NCBI GenBank assembly: GCA_964472495.1
Contig: CAYYLD010000002.1
Coordinates: 40,523 to 104,522, forward strand
DNA: 64,000 nucleotides
Direction of reading: 5' to 3'
Origin: CAYXST01 sp964472495
GTDB taxonomy: Bacteria > Patescibacteriota > Minisyncoccia > Portnoybacterales > UBA2143
The notes under the pieces were generated by a model, which did not search any database, was not told the DNA's origin, and saw only the letters and a list, made by a program, of their open reading frames with translations. This document shows positions 49,459 through 57,585 of the stretch, piece by piece (within the stretch, counting starts at the first letter, position 1; every line of letters starts with the position of its first letter). Made by a program: the position numbers and the translations under genes.

Positions 49459-50022
49459 CTATTTTCCGATGACACGATTAATTGCATAAGAACCATCTAA
49501 GTTAGTTTCCACTCTGTATCCCGCTTCATCCCCTTCGCCTTCAGCAATCGCCGGGGGAAAATTTGGAATAAATCCATGAATCCATAGGCCGTGTTTTCGG
49601 CTGATTCTTTCTAAATCCGCCGCGAAAGCAAGCATTCTGGACTTTAGAGTTTTTTTTCCCCAATGCAGATCCGGCCATATGGCCTGGGCTTTTCTTGAGA
49701 TAGAATCAATATCTACTTCGCTAACAGACCCGGCAGTCATAAGATCTTTCTCATTAATCTGTTGGACTTTATAGGGGGGTAAAATACCAAACGGTTTTCC
49801 AAGTTCGCCTTCGGTCACCGGACCTCTCGCATCCCAATACATTCCATCAGAGCCAATAAGAACGGCGTGAGAGATTACATCCCCCTCCATCAAACCGATT
49901 ATTGGCCAATTCAATCCTCGAGAAAGCGCGATAGCAAAGGTATAGCATTGACATCGTCCTTCTACCAAGAAGCGAAGTTCCTCGCGATCTTCTGGCTTTA
50001 ATCTTTTAAACTCTATTGTCAT
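49459..50022 (-). CDS. SD-type gene encoding a Cys-His-Asp candidate hydrolase
   Basis: 187 aa. CQCYTFAIALSRGLNWPIIGLM, then ISHAVLIGSDGMYWDARG gives a Cys, His, Asp order like papain-fold or transglutaminase-like enzymes. No signal peptide. GAAGGAGG lies before the ATG; promoter TTGACA-17-CATTCT at 50075-50103. Followed by a tiny ORF and a terminator. Family not recognised. Confidence 0.72.
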   Translation of the reverse strand: MTIEFKRLKPEDREELRFLVEGRCQCYTFAIALSRGLNWPIIGLMEGDVISHAVLIGSDGMYWDARGPVTEGELGKPFGILPPYKVQQINEKDLMTAGSVSEVDIDSISRKAQAIWPDLHWGKKTLKSRMLAFAADLERISRKHGLWIHGFIPNFPPAIAEGEGDEAGYRVETNLDGSYAINRVIGK

Positions 50023-50074
50023 GGTATCCTCCTTCTTATTTTTAGTTTCTATAACAATCTTAAGAACTAAAAAA

Positions 50075-50103
50075 AGAATGACACACCAATATTATTCTGT
50101 CAA
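50075..50103 (-). promoter_or_regulatory. Promoter of the 187-aa gene
   Basis: TTGACA (50098-50103), 17-nt spacer, CATTCT (50075-50080) preceded by TGT. Confidence 0.78.
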
Positions 50104-50122
50104 TGACATTATCCATTCTACC

Positions 50123-50149
50123 AAAAAACCGCCCAAAAGGCGATTTTTT
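50123..50149 (-). repeat. Terminator-promoter repeat R6
   Basis: AAAAAACCGCC-CAAAA-GGCGATTTTTT; on minus TTTTTTGGTAGAAT follows, then the TTGACA promoter. Confidence 0.86.
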
Positions 50150-50214
50150 ATCTTTCTTATACATTTAAATCCTAACTAATCTCTCCAGCCAAAAAAGACG
50201 CTCGTTTTTCCTTT

Positions 50215-50922
50215 TCATCTCATCGCTTTTTTCTTCAAAGGCGCGGGCATTTTTTCGATGGCGTAACGCAAGGCCGTCCGCGGCATCTCATCTTTCCTTT
50301 TTATTACAAAATCAAAAACTTCCTTTTGAAAATTATTACTTGCCTCTTTAAGCATCCAACCATAACCTTTTTGAACCAAATCCTCTTTATCCTTCAAAAG
50401 AATTTCGGCAATTTTAAGGACAGGGATCAATTCTTTTCTATTTTTCACAGAATAGATCAAGGACACGGCCGCCGCCCGACGCAGCCATAAATTCTTTGAT
50501 TTGGCCCATTTTTCCGTTTTTTTTACAAAACGCGGAAAATAATATAGGAAATACCCTAAAGCGTGAGTGCATAAATTATCACAAGAGTCCCATGAATCAA
50601 CATATTTTCTGAGCCAGTTTTCAAATACTTTAAAATCTTCGGCCGCGTATTTTTTCCGCAGACGGAAAGCCCAGTCAAAAGAAATTTCCGTCCCGCCGAT
50701 AATTTTAGCTTGAAGAAGCTCGTCGCACAAACCAAAAATCTCTTTTTTTCCCAGCGTTTTTATTTCGTTAAAATATTTTGAAGAAATTTTCTTCAGGACA
50801 GGACTGGCAATGCCAAGGTGAACTTTTTTGTCTTTATAGAATCTGGAATAATCTTTACAGATGGCCGGATCCTTAACCAATCGGCCTAATTCTTTTCTCA
50901 ACTGTTTAACGACTTCTTTCAT
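50215..50922 (-). CDS. DNA alkylation repair protein (AlkD-like)
   Basis: 235 aa HEAT-like all-alpha protein. FYKDKKVHLGIASPVLKKISSKYF, WAFRLRKKYAAEDFKVFENWLRKYVDSWDSCDNLCTHALGYFL and NLWLRRAAAVSLIYSVK are typical of the AlkD/AlkC glycosylase fold, with the Trp/Asp pair for base excision. Leaderless candidate: TGATAGAAT then six bases to ATG. Probably excises alkylated purines. Confidence 0.9.
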   Translation of the reverse strand: MKEVVKQLRKELGRLVKDPAICKDYSRFYKDKKVHLGIASPVLKKISSKYFNEIKTLGKKEIFGLCDELLQAKIIGGTEISFDWAFRLRKKYAAEDFKVFENWLRKYVDSWDSCDNLCTHALGYFLYYFPRFVKKTEKWAKSKNLWLRRAAAVSLIYSVKNRKELIPVLKIAEILLKDKEDLVQKGYGWMLKEASNNFQKEVFDFVIKRKDEMPRTALRYAIEKMPAPLKKKAMR

Positions 50923-50936
50923 ACTTTTATTCTATC

Positions 50937-50961
50937 AAAAAACCGCCCCCTTGGCGATTAA
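50937..50961 (-). repeat. Terminator-promoter repeat R7
   Basis: AAAAAACCGCC-CCCTT-GGCGATTAA; begins three bases after the upstream metallopeptidase stop and ends in the -10 of the AlkD-like gene, a 41-nt intergenic unit. Confidence 0.88.
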
Positions 50962-50963
50962 AT

Positions 50964-51698
50964 CTACTTTTCTTTTTTGTGTAGTGTTTTTTCAAAACTA
51001 AATAAAAATTTATCTAAATCGCTTTTTAAAATTTTACTCATTTTTTGTTCGATTTGTTTATCACGATTTGTTCTACGGATACTTAATATATCCATTATCG
51101 CCTGTTTACCCTTTAATTCAATAATATATTTCACTATTAAGTATGATATCTTATATCCCTCATGTTCAGCTACGTTAAGCCAGGGTATCGTGGGATTAAT
51201 AAGTATTTTGTTTTCCTTAAACCACTCCCAGTCTTCCTTTTTGACTATATTATTATAAACATTCTCTCCTTCTACATACTGACAAACTCCTTCGTTCGCC
51301 CAAGCAAAACATCTTTTATTAATCTGACTTACAAATGCATGGGCAGTTTCGTGAATAATAGTTGGTAAAATTTCATGTTTTTTATGAGTTGTAAGTTTTT
51401 CAAAAACCAACGGACTGAAAATATATATTTCATAAATATTTTTAGGGTTAACTGTCCCACATATCCATCGAGGGCTTTTTTTACCCCAATATTCGTCCAT
51501 TTTAGCTCTAGTGTATATAAAATGAATATGAATTTTTAGTGGTTGAATGCCAAAAAACTGAACGAGTTGTTTATAGCGTTCCTCAAATTGCTTTAGGTAT
51601 GAAATTGCGCTATTATCATTATCTCGATAATATACATCGGCAATGATTTTATTATTTAGATAGAAAGATTCTTTTCTTTCTTTGTTCTTTTTGGTCAT
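50964..51698 (-). CDS. Gluzincin-type metallopeptidase
   Basis: 244 aa. LPTIIHETAHAFVSQINKRCFAWANEGVCQYVEG has HExxH and the downstream Glu of the MA clan. N-terminal beta-rich domain (KIIADVYYRDNDNSAISYLKQFEERYKQLVQFFG). No signal peptide. -10 TAGAAT is 24 bases before the ATG. Substrate unknown. Confidence 0.83.
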   Translation of the reverse strand: MTKKNKERKESFYLNNKIIADVYYRDNDNSAISYLKQFEERYKQLVQFFGIQPLKIHIHFIYTRAKMDEYWGKKSPRWICGTVNPKNIYEIYIFSPLVFEKLTTHKKHEILPTIIHETAHAFVSQINKRCFAWANEGVCQYVEGENVYNNIVKKEDWEWFKENKILINPTIPWLNVAEHEGYKISYLIVKYIIELKGKQAIMDILSIRRTNRDKQIEQKMSKILKSDLDKFLFSFEKTLHKKEK

Positions 51699-51730
51699 GA
51701 TTTTTTATCTTTTATTTTTCCCCATTCTAC

Positions 51731-51759
51731 AAAAAAACCACCCTTTTGGCGATTTTTTT
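51731..51759 (-). repeat. Terminator-promoter repeat R8
   Basis: AAAAAAACCACC-CTTTT-GGCGATTTTTTT. The G-to-A change still leaves a G.U pair on minus RNA but an A.C mismatch on plus, supporting minus-strand RNA function. Confidence 0.84.
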
Positions 51760-51763
51760 ACTT

Positions 51764-52675
51764 TTATCTCCCCACTTCTATTTGCGAAGGGTCTTCTAAA
51801 ATAATCTCCGGCCGGCCTTGATACTCTTCTACCTCGCCCATTATTCTGATTGTCTTATTTAAATAATAATCTTCTGGATGCTGGACAAACTTATACAAAT
51901 CAGAACTAAAAATCACTCCCGTAAAACATTGCTCGGGATAGGCCTCTTCAAAATTCAAAAAAACCGTATTCGTCTTAGAACGATATGCATCAGCCACCCA
52001 ACCCTCAACAATCACCTGCTGGCCGTAATATTGAGCGGCCGAACAGGATTCAACCACTTCCAGACCGGTTAATTCAGCCGTTAATTTTGACCATTGATAA
52101 TTCCCCCGTTCTCCGGCCCCGGCCGAAGCCGATTCAACCGCCCCGACACCGCCCCATTTACAGCCAACCTTGTTATCAATAGCCAACTTTTCGGCGGCGG
52201 CGATTTCTTCCTGATATTTGGCCCCTTCAGCCGAAGACCGGGCCACGGCCAATCCCTGTTTAACCATTTCCAGTCCGACGTTGACCTCACCCGCAAAAAC
52301 ATAGCGCAAATACCGGCACCACTGGTCAAAGTCATCCCCTCCCCGCTCCATCCTAATCTCTTTATTCAAAACGAGCTCCTCCAAGCATTTTTGAGCCGCT
52401 TCATAGCAGGGATTCCCCCGCTCATCCGCATCAATTCCCAAAAGGCGGACCGAATAACCGCCTTCAATCAAAACAGTATCCCCGTCAATCACCTTGGTCG
52501 TTATTCTGACCGCCCCGTCCTCAAAGGCCGGCATCTCCAAACAATCAGCCGCCGGCTCATCCGAGCCGTCATCCAACAACCCCTTAAAATTCAGAAAATA
52601 AAGGGTAGCCCCGACAACCAAAACACCAACCACCACCAGCAAAACTATCTTGTTCCTCCCCCAAAAGTTTTCCAT
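51764..52675 (-). CDS. Exported thermonuclease (SNase-like) with C-terminal OB-like domain
   Basis: 303 aa. N-terminal anchor (about 8-28), SNase core ITTKVIDGDTVLIEGGYSVRLLGIDADERG with catalytic Arg/Asp/Glu and CRYLRYVFAGEVNVGLEMVKQGLA, then an OB-fold-like tail (VIVEGWVADAYRSKTNTVFLNFEEAYPE...). The OB tail is a recurring Patescibacteria architecture. Leaderless candidate: TGGTATAAT then seven bases to ATG. Confidence 0.9.
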   Translation of the reverse strand: MENFWGRNKIVLLVVVGVLVVGATLYFLNFKGLLDDGSDEPAADCLEMPAFEDGAVRITTKVIDGDTVLIEGGYSVRLLGIDADERGNPCYEAAQKCLEELVLNKEIRMERGGDDFDQWCRYLRYVFAGEVNVGLEMVKQGLAVARSSAEGAKYQEEIAAAEKLAIDNKVGCKWGGVGAVESASAGAGERGNYQWSKLTAELTGLEVVESCSAAQYYGQQVIVEGWVADAYRSKTNTVFLNFEEAYPEQCFTGVIFSSDLYKFVQHPEDYYLNKTIRIMGEVEEYQGRPEIILEDPSQIEVGR

Positions 52676-52690
52676 ATCCTTTATTATACC

Positions 52691-52716
52691 AAAAAACCGC
52701 CCCTTTGGCGATTTTT
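52691..52716 (-). repeat. Terminator-promoter repeat R9
   Basis: AAAAAACCGCC-CCTTT-GGCGATTTTT; on minus TTTTTTGGTATAAT leads into the SNase gene. Confidence 0.88.
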
Positions 52717-52749
52717 ATTTAACTATCTCGCACTAAAAATAATTAAACA

Positions 52750-54492
52750 TTAAGGATTCGCTACTTGAATACATTGATAATCATAATAATACTTATAATC
52801 CAGACTATTAAAGAAATATCCTGGCTGGAAAGTAGATTTAGTACACCAAGACACTACTTTTTGAGTACAACCGCTATCCCAGTAATTATAATCACCATCC
52901 CAATATCTATCAGAATAAACCGTGGAGGGTCTACAGATTCTTGCTTTTTGAGTGCATCGAGAATCATAATAAAAACCAAGGCTATCATAAAAATACCCCG
53001 AATAATCTGTAGATTTATAACAACCAATCGTTACTTCCTGAGAACAATTACTATCCCAATAGAACTTAGTTGTTATCTGTGGATTAACATAGAATTCTTT
53101 GTAATATATACAATGAGTCAGATTGTTGCATTGGTTATCAGAATAATAATTACCGCCGTCGTAATAATAACCAGGAAAATCTGGAGAAGAATAACAAGGT
53201 TTTTTGTATTGCGGATTAACAGTAAAAGTTTCCCCTGAGGGAATTTTAATTAAAGTCGCTGAGGTATATTTATATTTATCAGGCGCTTCACCCAAAGCAT
53301 ATTCGTCGCCTGTGGTTTCAGCATAATAATAGCATCTGTCATTTAATTCATATGACGTTCCGGGGCTATTACAATCCGTCACCCAAACACCGACTGCCAT
53401 ATGTCCTGGCAATAAAATAAGGACGGTGTCTATATTCATGGCTCTAATAATAGATGCGCTCAAATAACTGGTGTCTTCACAATCTCCATTTTTTTCAAAA
53501 AAAGTTTCGACAGGATACTTAGGATATTCATCATACCCGGTGTATACATCGTTCACATAAGACAGGCTTTGAACAAATGCCTGGGCTAAATCAACACTAT
53601 TAAGACCATTCTCTTTCGCAGCGTCTGAGATTCTTTTACTTATCTTCTGAATAAAAGGGTCGGTATAAGTAATGTATTCCGAACTGCGGGGATCGGGTCT
53701 GGGTTTTTTAGCTTTATAATAATCATACCAATCCTCTTGGATATTTTCCGTATAAGTCCAGCTGTAACCACCATAGCTCCAAGCGAAAGTCTGGGCTATA
53801 TTTCTTCCTCCCCCGGCCGGATGGGTATCTAAATTATCTGGTATCCCATCAGCATCTGAATCAGTATTCCAGTCAGAAGTCCCCAATTCCAATTCTCTTC
53901 TATAGGTTAAGCTATCACTATCATTATCCGTGTTCATTCTTTTCTCTTCGGCTTCTTTTTCTGATAACTGTTGCTCTTTTAAATTTTTCTCGAACTCCTC
54001 TTGTTTCGCTTTTGCTTCGGCTTGACTTCTTTTAATTGTTTCTTGCTGAGTTTTCTCTTCGGCTTCTTTTTGGGCTATCTCTGCTTCATCCCTTTTAACG
54101 GTTTCTTCTTGGGCTATTTTATTTGCCCTCTCTTCCTTAATCTTGCTTAAATCAACTTCCTGTTTTAATCTTTCCATCTCAAAATCTTTTTCCCAAATTA
54201 CTTTATAGATAGAATCTGATATCCCCGCAATAAATGATGTATCAGCCAAAGGTTTAAAAATATTTTTAGTCAAATAAGAAAATTTAGCTTGACTATATAA
54301 GCCCATAGTCAGTCCTGCGACTATCAAAATGGCAGAGGATATAATTATAAGTGTTTTTTTATCGAATTTAATATTCGGTCTCTTCTTAAAAAGATTTTTA
54401 ACATAACAAAAAACGCAATCAAATTGCGTCATTTTTAAATAAGATTTTATCTTTGCCCAAATTTCTTTTAGTTTTTTGGGTTGTATTTTCAT
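52750..54492 (-). CDS. Surface-anchored transglutaminase-like protein with Tyr/Cys-rich repeats
   Basis: 580 aa from ATG 54492; ATG 54540 is the longer option. One membrane helix (about 55-75), a Glu/Lys coiled coil (about 110-190), a thrombospondin-3-like calcium segment (DNDSDS...DSDADGIPDNLD), then a TG-like domain with the Cys in NGDCEDTSYLSASI and the His in PGHMAVGVW. The C terminus repeats Cys-Ser-x-GYYYD...YYSD.QC several times. Probably exported and calcium-stabilised. Confidence 0.82.
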   Translation of the reverse strand: MKIQPKKLKEIWAKIKSYLKMTQFDCVFCYVKNLFKKRPNIKFDKKTLIIISSAILIVAGLTMGLYSQAKFSYLTKNIFKPLADTSFIAGISDSIYKVIWEKDFEMERLKQEVDLSKIKEERANKIAQEETVKRDEAEIAQKEAEEKTQQETIKRSQAEAKAKQEEFEKNLKEQQLSEKEAEEKRMNTDNDSDSLTYRRELELGTSDWNTDSDADGIPDNLDTHPAGGGRNIAQTFAWSYGGYSWTYTENIQEDWYDYYKAKKPRPDPRSSEYITYTDPFIQKISKRISDAAKENGLNSVDLAQAFVQSLSYVNDVYTGYDEYPKYPVETFFEKNGDCEDTSYLSASIIRAMNIDTVLILLPGHMAVGVWVTDCNSPGTSYELNDRCYYYAETTGDEYALGEAPDKYKYTSATLIKIPSGETFTVNPQYKKPCYSSPDFPGYYYDGGNYYSDNQCNNLTHCIYYKEFYVNPQITTKFYWDSNCSQEVTIGCYKSTDYSGYFYDSLGFYYDSRCTQKARICRPSTVYSDRYWDGDYNYWDSGCTQKVVSWCTKSTFQPGYFFNSLDYKYYYDYQCIQVANP

Positions 54493-54647
54493 GCTGATTT
54501 TATCAGTTATTAACGCCCTCAAATTAGCATATTTCGACAAAAAAGTAAATAGTAGATTGATTTATATCTACTCTATCCCGCTATTCAATATTTTCAAACC
54601 CCCCCTTCAAATCTTTTATTTATTTCACTTTCCGCCAATTTTTATCT

Positions 54648-55385
54648 TTAATTTTTAATTTTTTTATATTTAGTAATAAACTCACATAACTTATAGCCTA
54701 ATTGAGTAAGTCTGAAATATTCACTTTTCCTAAAAGTATCTTGTGATATACTAGAATTGGGCGGTTGATTTCTTTTGGTTATGAGCTTTAGATTTACTAA
54801 ATGATCCTCTCGTTGCTCAACTAATCCGGATATTCCATGACCAATTTGTTTAGCAATCTCTTTAAACCATGATTCTGCTTGAGTAATATCCAGACAAGAC
54901 TTTAACACCTTTTTTCTGATATTCCCATTACAAATATCAAAAGCAGCTTTTAGAATTAAAATTTCGCTACTACTAAGTTTTTTGCATATTTGCATAAATT
55001 CATAAGCCAACTCTTCATCTTTTTTGGTCGCCTTTTTAGAAACAGATGTGAGAAAAATTGATTTCATAGCATTAAAACGGATTTCATCCGGCACATCCTC
55101 ATCTATGAATTTTAATAATTCGTGTAAGGATATTCGATTTTTATCGGTGGTTAAATAATCCTCTTTAATTTTTCCCTTGTTACTATAATATTCAAACTCT
55201 CTTCCTAATTGCGTAAATAAACTAACCTTAATAGCTGACTGTAATAATTTACCAGCAGAAAACTTCCAGTCACTCATAGGTGAAGCAAGTATACCCGTTA
55301 ATACTTCAGCAATTTTAATCGTAGGTTGCTGTAAAAATTTTATTATTTCTTTCTTGTTATTAAGTTTTATAAGTTTATCGCCCAT
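54648..55385 (-). CDS. Hypothetical 245-aa helical protein
   Basis: Not recognised. Helical, with a C-terminal YFRLTQLGYKLCEFI that recalls winged-helix or Abi-alpha-like proteins of defence loci; not asserted. Upstream lies a terminator then TGGTAAAAT. Downstream is the TG-like gene. It borders the restriction-like gene at 55487, so a defence role is conceivable. Confidence 0.68.
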   Translation of the reverse strand: MGDKLIKLNNKKEIIKFLQQPTIKIAEVLTGILASPMSDWKFSAGKLLQSAIKVSLFTQLGREFEYYSNKGKIKEDYLTTDKNRISLHELLKFIDEDVPDEIRFNAMKSIFLTSVSKKATKKDEELAYEFMQICKKLSSSEILILKAAFDICNGNIRKKVLKSCLDITQAESWFKEIAKQIGHGISGLVEQREDHLVNLKLITKRNQPPNSSISQDTFRKSEYFRLTQLGYKLCEFITKYKKIKN

Positions 55386-55427
55386 AATTTTATTTTCGAA
55401 TTTCCTTCAAATCTTTTATTTTACCAT

Positions 55428-55454
55428 AAAAAATCCGAGAAAAGAATTCTCGGA
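55428..55454 (-). terminator. Terminator of the restriction-like gene
   Basis: TCCGAGAA/TTCTCGGA arms then TTTTTT, directly followed by TGGTAAAAT: the same terminator-promoter layout as the repeats with an unrelated stem. Confidence 0.86.
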
Positions 55455-55486
55455 CAAAATAAACAGAATTAAAGCAAAACCAAATT

Positions 55487-56599
55487 TTACTCAAGATTTA
55501 TTTTTAAATTATTTCTCTTGTATCCAAAAAGAGATAAAATATCTTGACAAAGTTTTACTATGGTATTTGCACTAAAACATGTCTCAACGAAAATATTTGT
55601 CCCTTTAATTTTTTTTGGAGAACGTAATTCATCTACATTATAAGCAAAATAACGATTCTTTTTGCCCCTTAGCACGACTATCTTTTTAAAATCATTAGGA
55701 TACAATTTGTGCATTAATCCACATATTTTGACCAGCATATCTTTCCAATACTTAACCTCATATGTTTCGCCATCAAGAATAAAAGACTTTATACCTTTTC
55801 CTGTATACCCGATAGATACATATTTTGAAATTCCAGAAGAACTTCGTTGCCTTGTTCCTCGTTTATCGCCTTTCGTAATAAGAATTTTTTCAGAAATCAT
55901 TAACTGCAACTTATAATCGTTAATAAATTTAGCGATTTTTTCGTCAGATGGCCCAAATCCACATAAATCTACAGTAACATCATTTATTAAACCTATCAAA
56001 GCTTTATTAGTTTCAGAAATTATTTTATTCCATGCTTTTGGCAATGTAGAATTAATTATGTCTTGCCTCTGACGACTTTTATGGATCACTTCGGCTCTTT
56101 CAATTGATTCTCCAGATGAAACATTATCCTTTGATAAAATTTTTATAAAATTAGCAGCTATTTCGTCTTTATCTTTTTGTCGAATAATATTAATTGTTAA
56201 AAATTTTCTTTGTTCCCAACCTCCCGATTGTAACGGTAAATAAAACCACCAAGAAATACCGTTAGTTAAAACAGCCAAACTAACGCCTTCATGAAATGCA
56301 TAACCAAGTAATTGCTCTTGATGATTTTCTAACTCTTCTTTAATTCTTTTTACTTCAAGAAATACTTTATTTTTCCCCTTGATTCTTAACGAATAATCAA
56401 TACTTTTACCACCAACGGAATACTCTGGATTAACTTCATCTATGTCATAGGTATCCCAACCTAAAATAGACAATAATCTTAGAACTATCGATTGCTTAGT
56501 AGCGGCCTCATCTAACGAAATTAATTTTCCACTTCTTTTTTCATTAATAAACTGTTTAAGCTGTTCTTCCATATTACTAGATAATTTATTAGATAACAT
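55487..56599 (-). CDS. HSDR_N-like PD-(D/E)XK restriction endonuclease candidate
   Basis: 370 aa. N-terminal LRLLSILGWDTYDIDEVNPEYSVGGKSIDYSLRI and VFLEVKRIKEELENHQEQLLGYA give the Asp...Glu-x-Lys active site seen in HSDR_N proteins. ISWWFYLPL follows. A C-terminal domain (ETYEVKYWKDMLVKICGLMHKLYPNDFKKIVV) may recognise DNA. Similar to the N-terminus of the enzyme at 61198. Promoter TTTACA-17-TATTAT at 56609-56637. Confidence 0.8.
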   Translation of the reverse strand: MLSNKLSSNMEEQLKQFINEKRSGKLISLDEAATKQSIVLRLLSILGWDTYDIDEVNPEYSVGGKSIDYSLRIKGKNKVFLEVKRIKEELENHQEQLLGYAFHEGVSLAVLTNGISWWFYLPLQSGGWEQRKFLTINIIRQKDKDEIAANFIKILSKDNVSSGESIERAEVIHKSRQRQDIINSTLPKAWNKIISETNKALIGLINDVTVDLCGFGPSDEKIAKFINDYKLQLMISEKILITKGDKRGTRQRSSSGISKYVSIGYTGKGIKSFILDGETYEVKYWKDMLVKICGLMHKLYPNDFKKIVVLRGKKNRYFAYNVDELRSPKKIKGTNIFVETCFSANTIVKLCQDILSLFGYKRNNLKINLE

Positions 56600-56608
56600 C
56601 TGTTATAA

Positions 56609-56637
56609 ATAATAGATATAATTTCCATCTTTGTAAA
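56609..56637 (-). promoter_or_regulatory. Promoter of the HSDR_N-like gene
   Basis: TTTACA (56632-56637), 17-nt spacer, TATTAT (56609-56614), nine bases before the ATG. Confidence 0.65.
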
Positions 56638-56714
56638 CCCTGTGTTTAATTTTTTATTAATTACCCAATCTCTCTAATTTTATTTCTGGATTTTCTTTAA
56701 ATTCTTATTTATCT

Positions 56715-57539
56715 TTATTCTACCAAAAAACCGCCTCCTTGGCGATTTTTATTTCTAGGACTTATCACTTTTATTGATATTTGTCCATTTTCCAATTGGT
56801 AAACCTCAATTAATTTAATTAACTTCTTGCTTTTATAATGTCCACTATCTTTATCTTCCCTACTTTTCATAAAAACAATAACAGCATTATCTATCAATTT
56901 AGGAACTGAAGTATTCCAATTCTTACCATTATCTTTAACATCTCTGTTCGACAAATTTAATTTTTCTGCTATCTTGATACCTTCTCTTAAAACCTCGTCA
57001 AAAACATTGAACTCATCAACACCAGTTTTATAATTATTATGGCCATAAAAGAAATTCATAACATATCTTCTATCCATGGGCATTATCAAATCTGGTAATA
57101 AAAAATGTAATGTCTTCGACACGGCGACTATATGACTCTTGTTTTCTGTTACCTTTAAATCTAAAAATACCTTCTTTAATAAATCTTTTACTTCCTTTTC
57201 GTATTTTTCTACCGATAAACTTTCTGTTTTGTATTTATGTAGTTTTATTAAGTCTCTCTTATTCTTTAATATCGATTTTCTTAATTTACCCAATGTAGTC
57301 AATTTAGCCGCTCTTTGATTCATATTCCATTTATCTAAAGTATCCCACAACAACTGATAGAGCCCTTCAATGTTTAGAATCTTTTCTAAATTGTTATACT
57401 GCCTGTGTGAATTAATAATTTTTCTATAAAACCTTAAATCATCTCCGGAACGATAAATTTTATTAATTTGCTCAGCATAATCCAAAAAACCCTTTTTAGA
57501 TTTTGTCAGTTCTTCTATATTCCCTGTCCTCAATGGCAT
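56715..57539 (-). CDS. Hypothetical 274-aa protein ending inside a terminator repeat
   Basis: ATG 57539 (MPLRTGNIEELTKSKKG) is preferred; a TTG at 57599 is the longer start. SKTLHFLLPDLIMPMDRRYVMNFFYGHNNY is a motif I have seen in unknowns near restriction systems. No catalytic residues are obvious. Its last codons (RQGGGFLVE) are encoded by repeat R10, implying the original stop was lost or the repeat supplied the end. Confidence 0.72.
   Translation of the reverse strand: MPLRTGNIEELTKSKKGFLDYAEQINKIYRSGDDLRFYRKIINSHRQYNNLEKILNIEGLYQLLWDTLDKWNMNQRAAKLTTLGKLRKSILKNKRDLIKLHKYKTESLSVEKYEKEVKDLLKKVFLDLKVTENKSHIVAVSKTLHFLLPDLIMPMDRRYVMNFFYGHNNYKTGVDEFNVFDEVLREGIKIAEKLNLSNRDVKDNGKNWNTSVPKLIDNAVIVFMKSREDKDSGHYKSKKLIKLIEVYQLENGQISIKVISPRNKNRQGGGFLVE
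56725..56750 (-). repeat. Terminator-promoter repeat R10, inside a coding end
   Basis: AAAAAACCGCC-TCCTT-GGCGATTTTT, read through in frame as the C terminus of the 274-aa gene, then TTTTTTGGTAGAAT. Confidence 0.86.
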
Positions 57540-57585
57540 AAAATTTATACGTGATTTACTTAGGACACATCCCTGACTAAAATCA

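Noticed and set aside
49300..49500. 66-aa plus-strand frame
   Set aside because: Ser/Leu-rich shadow of the minus-strand operon end; no start signals.
43210..56750. CRISPR-like or integron attC array from the ten short repeats
   Set aside because: Repeats are 26 bp, lie 0.4-4 kb apart with genes between them, and have strand-specific pairing and adjacent -10 boxes. No cas genes or integrase are nearby.
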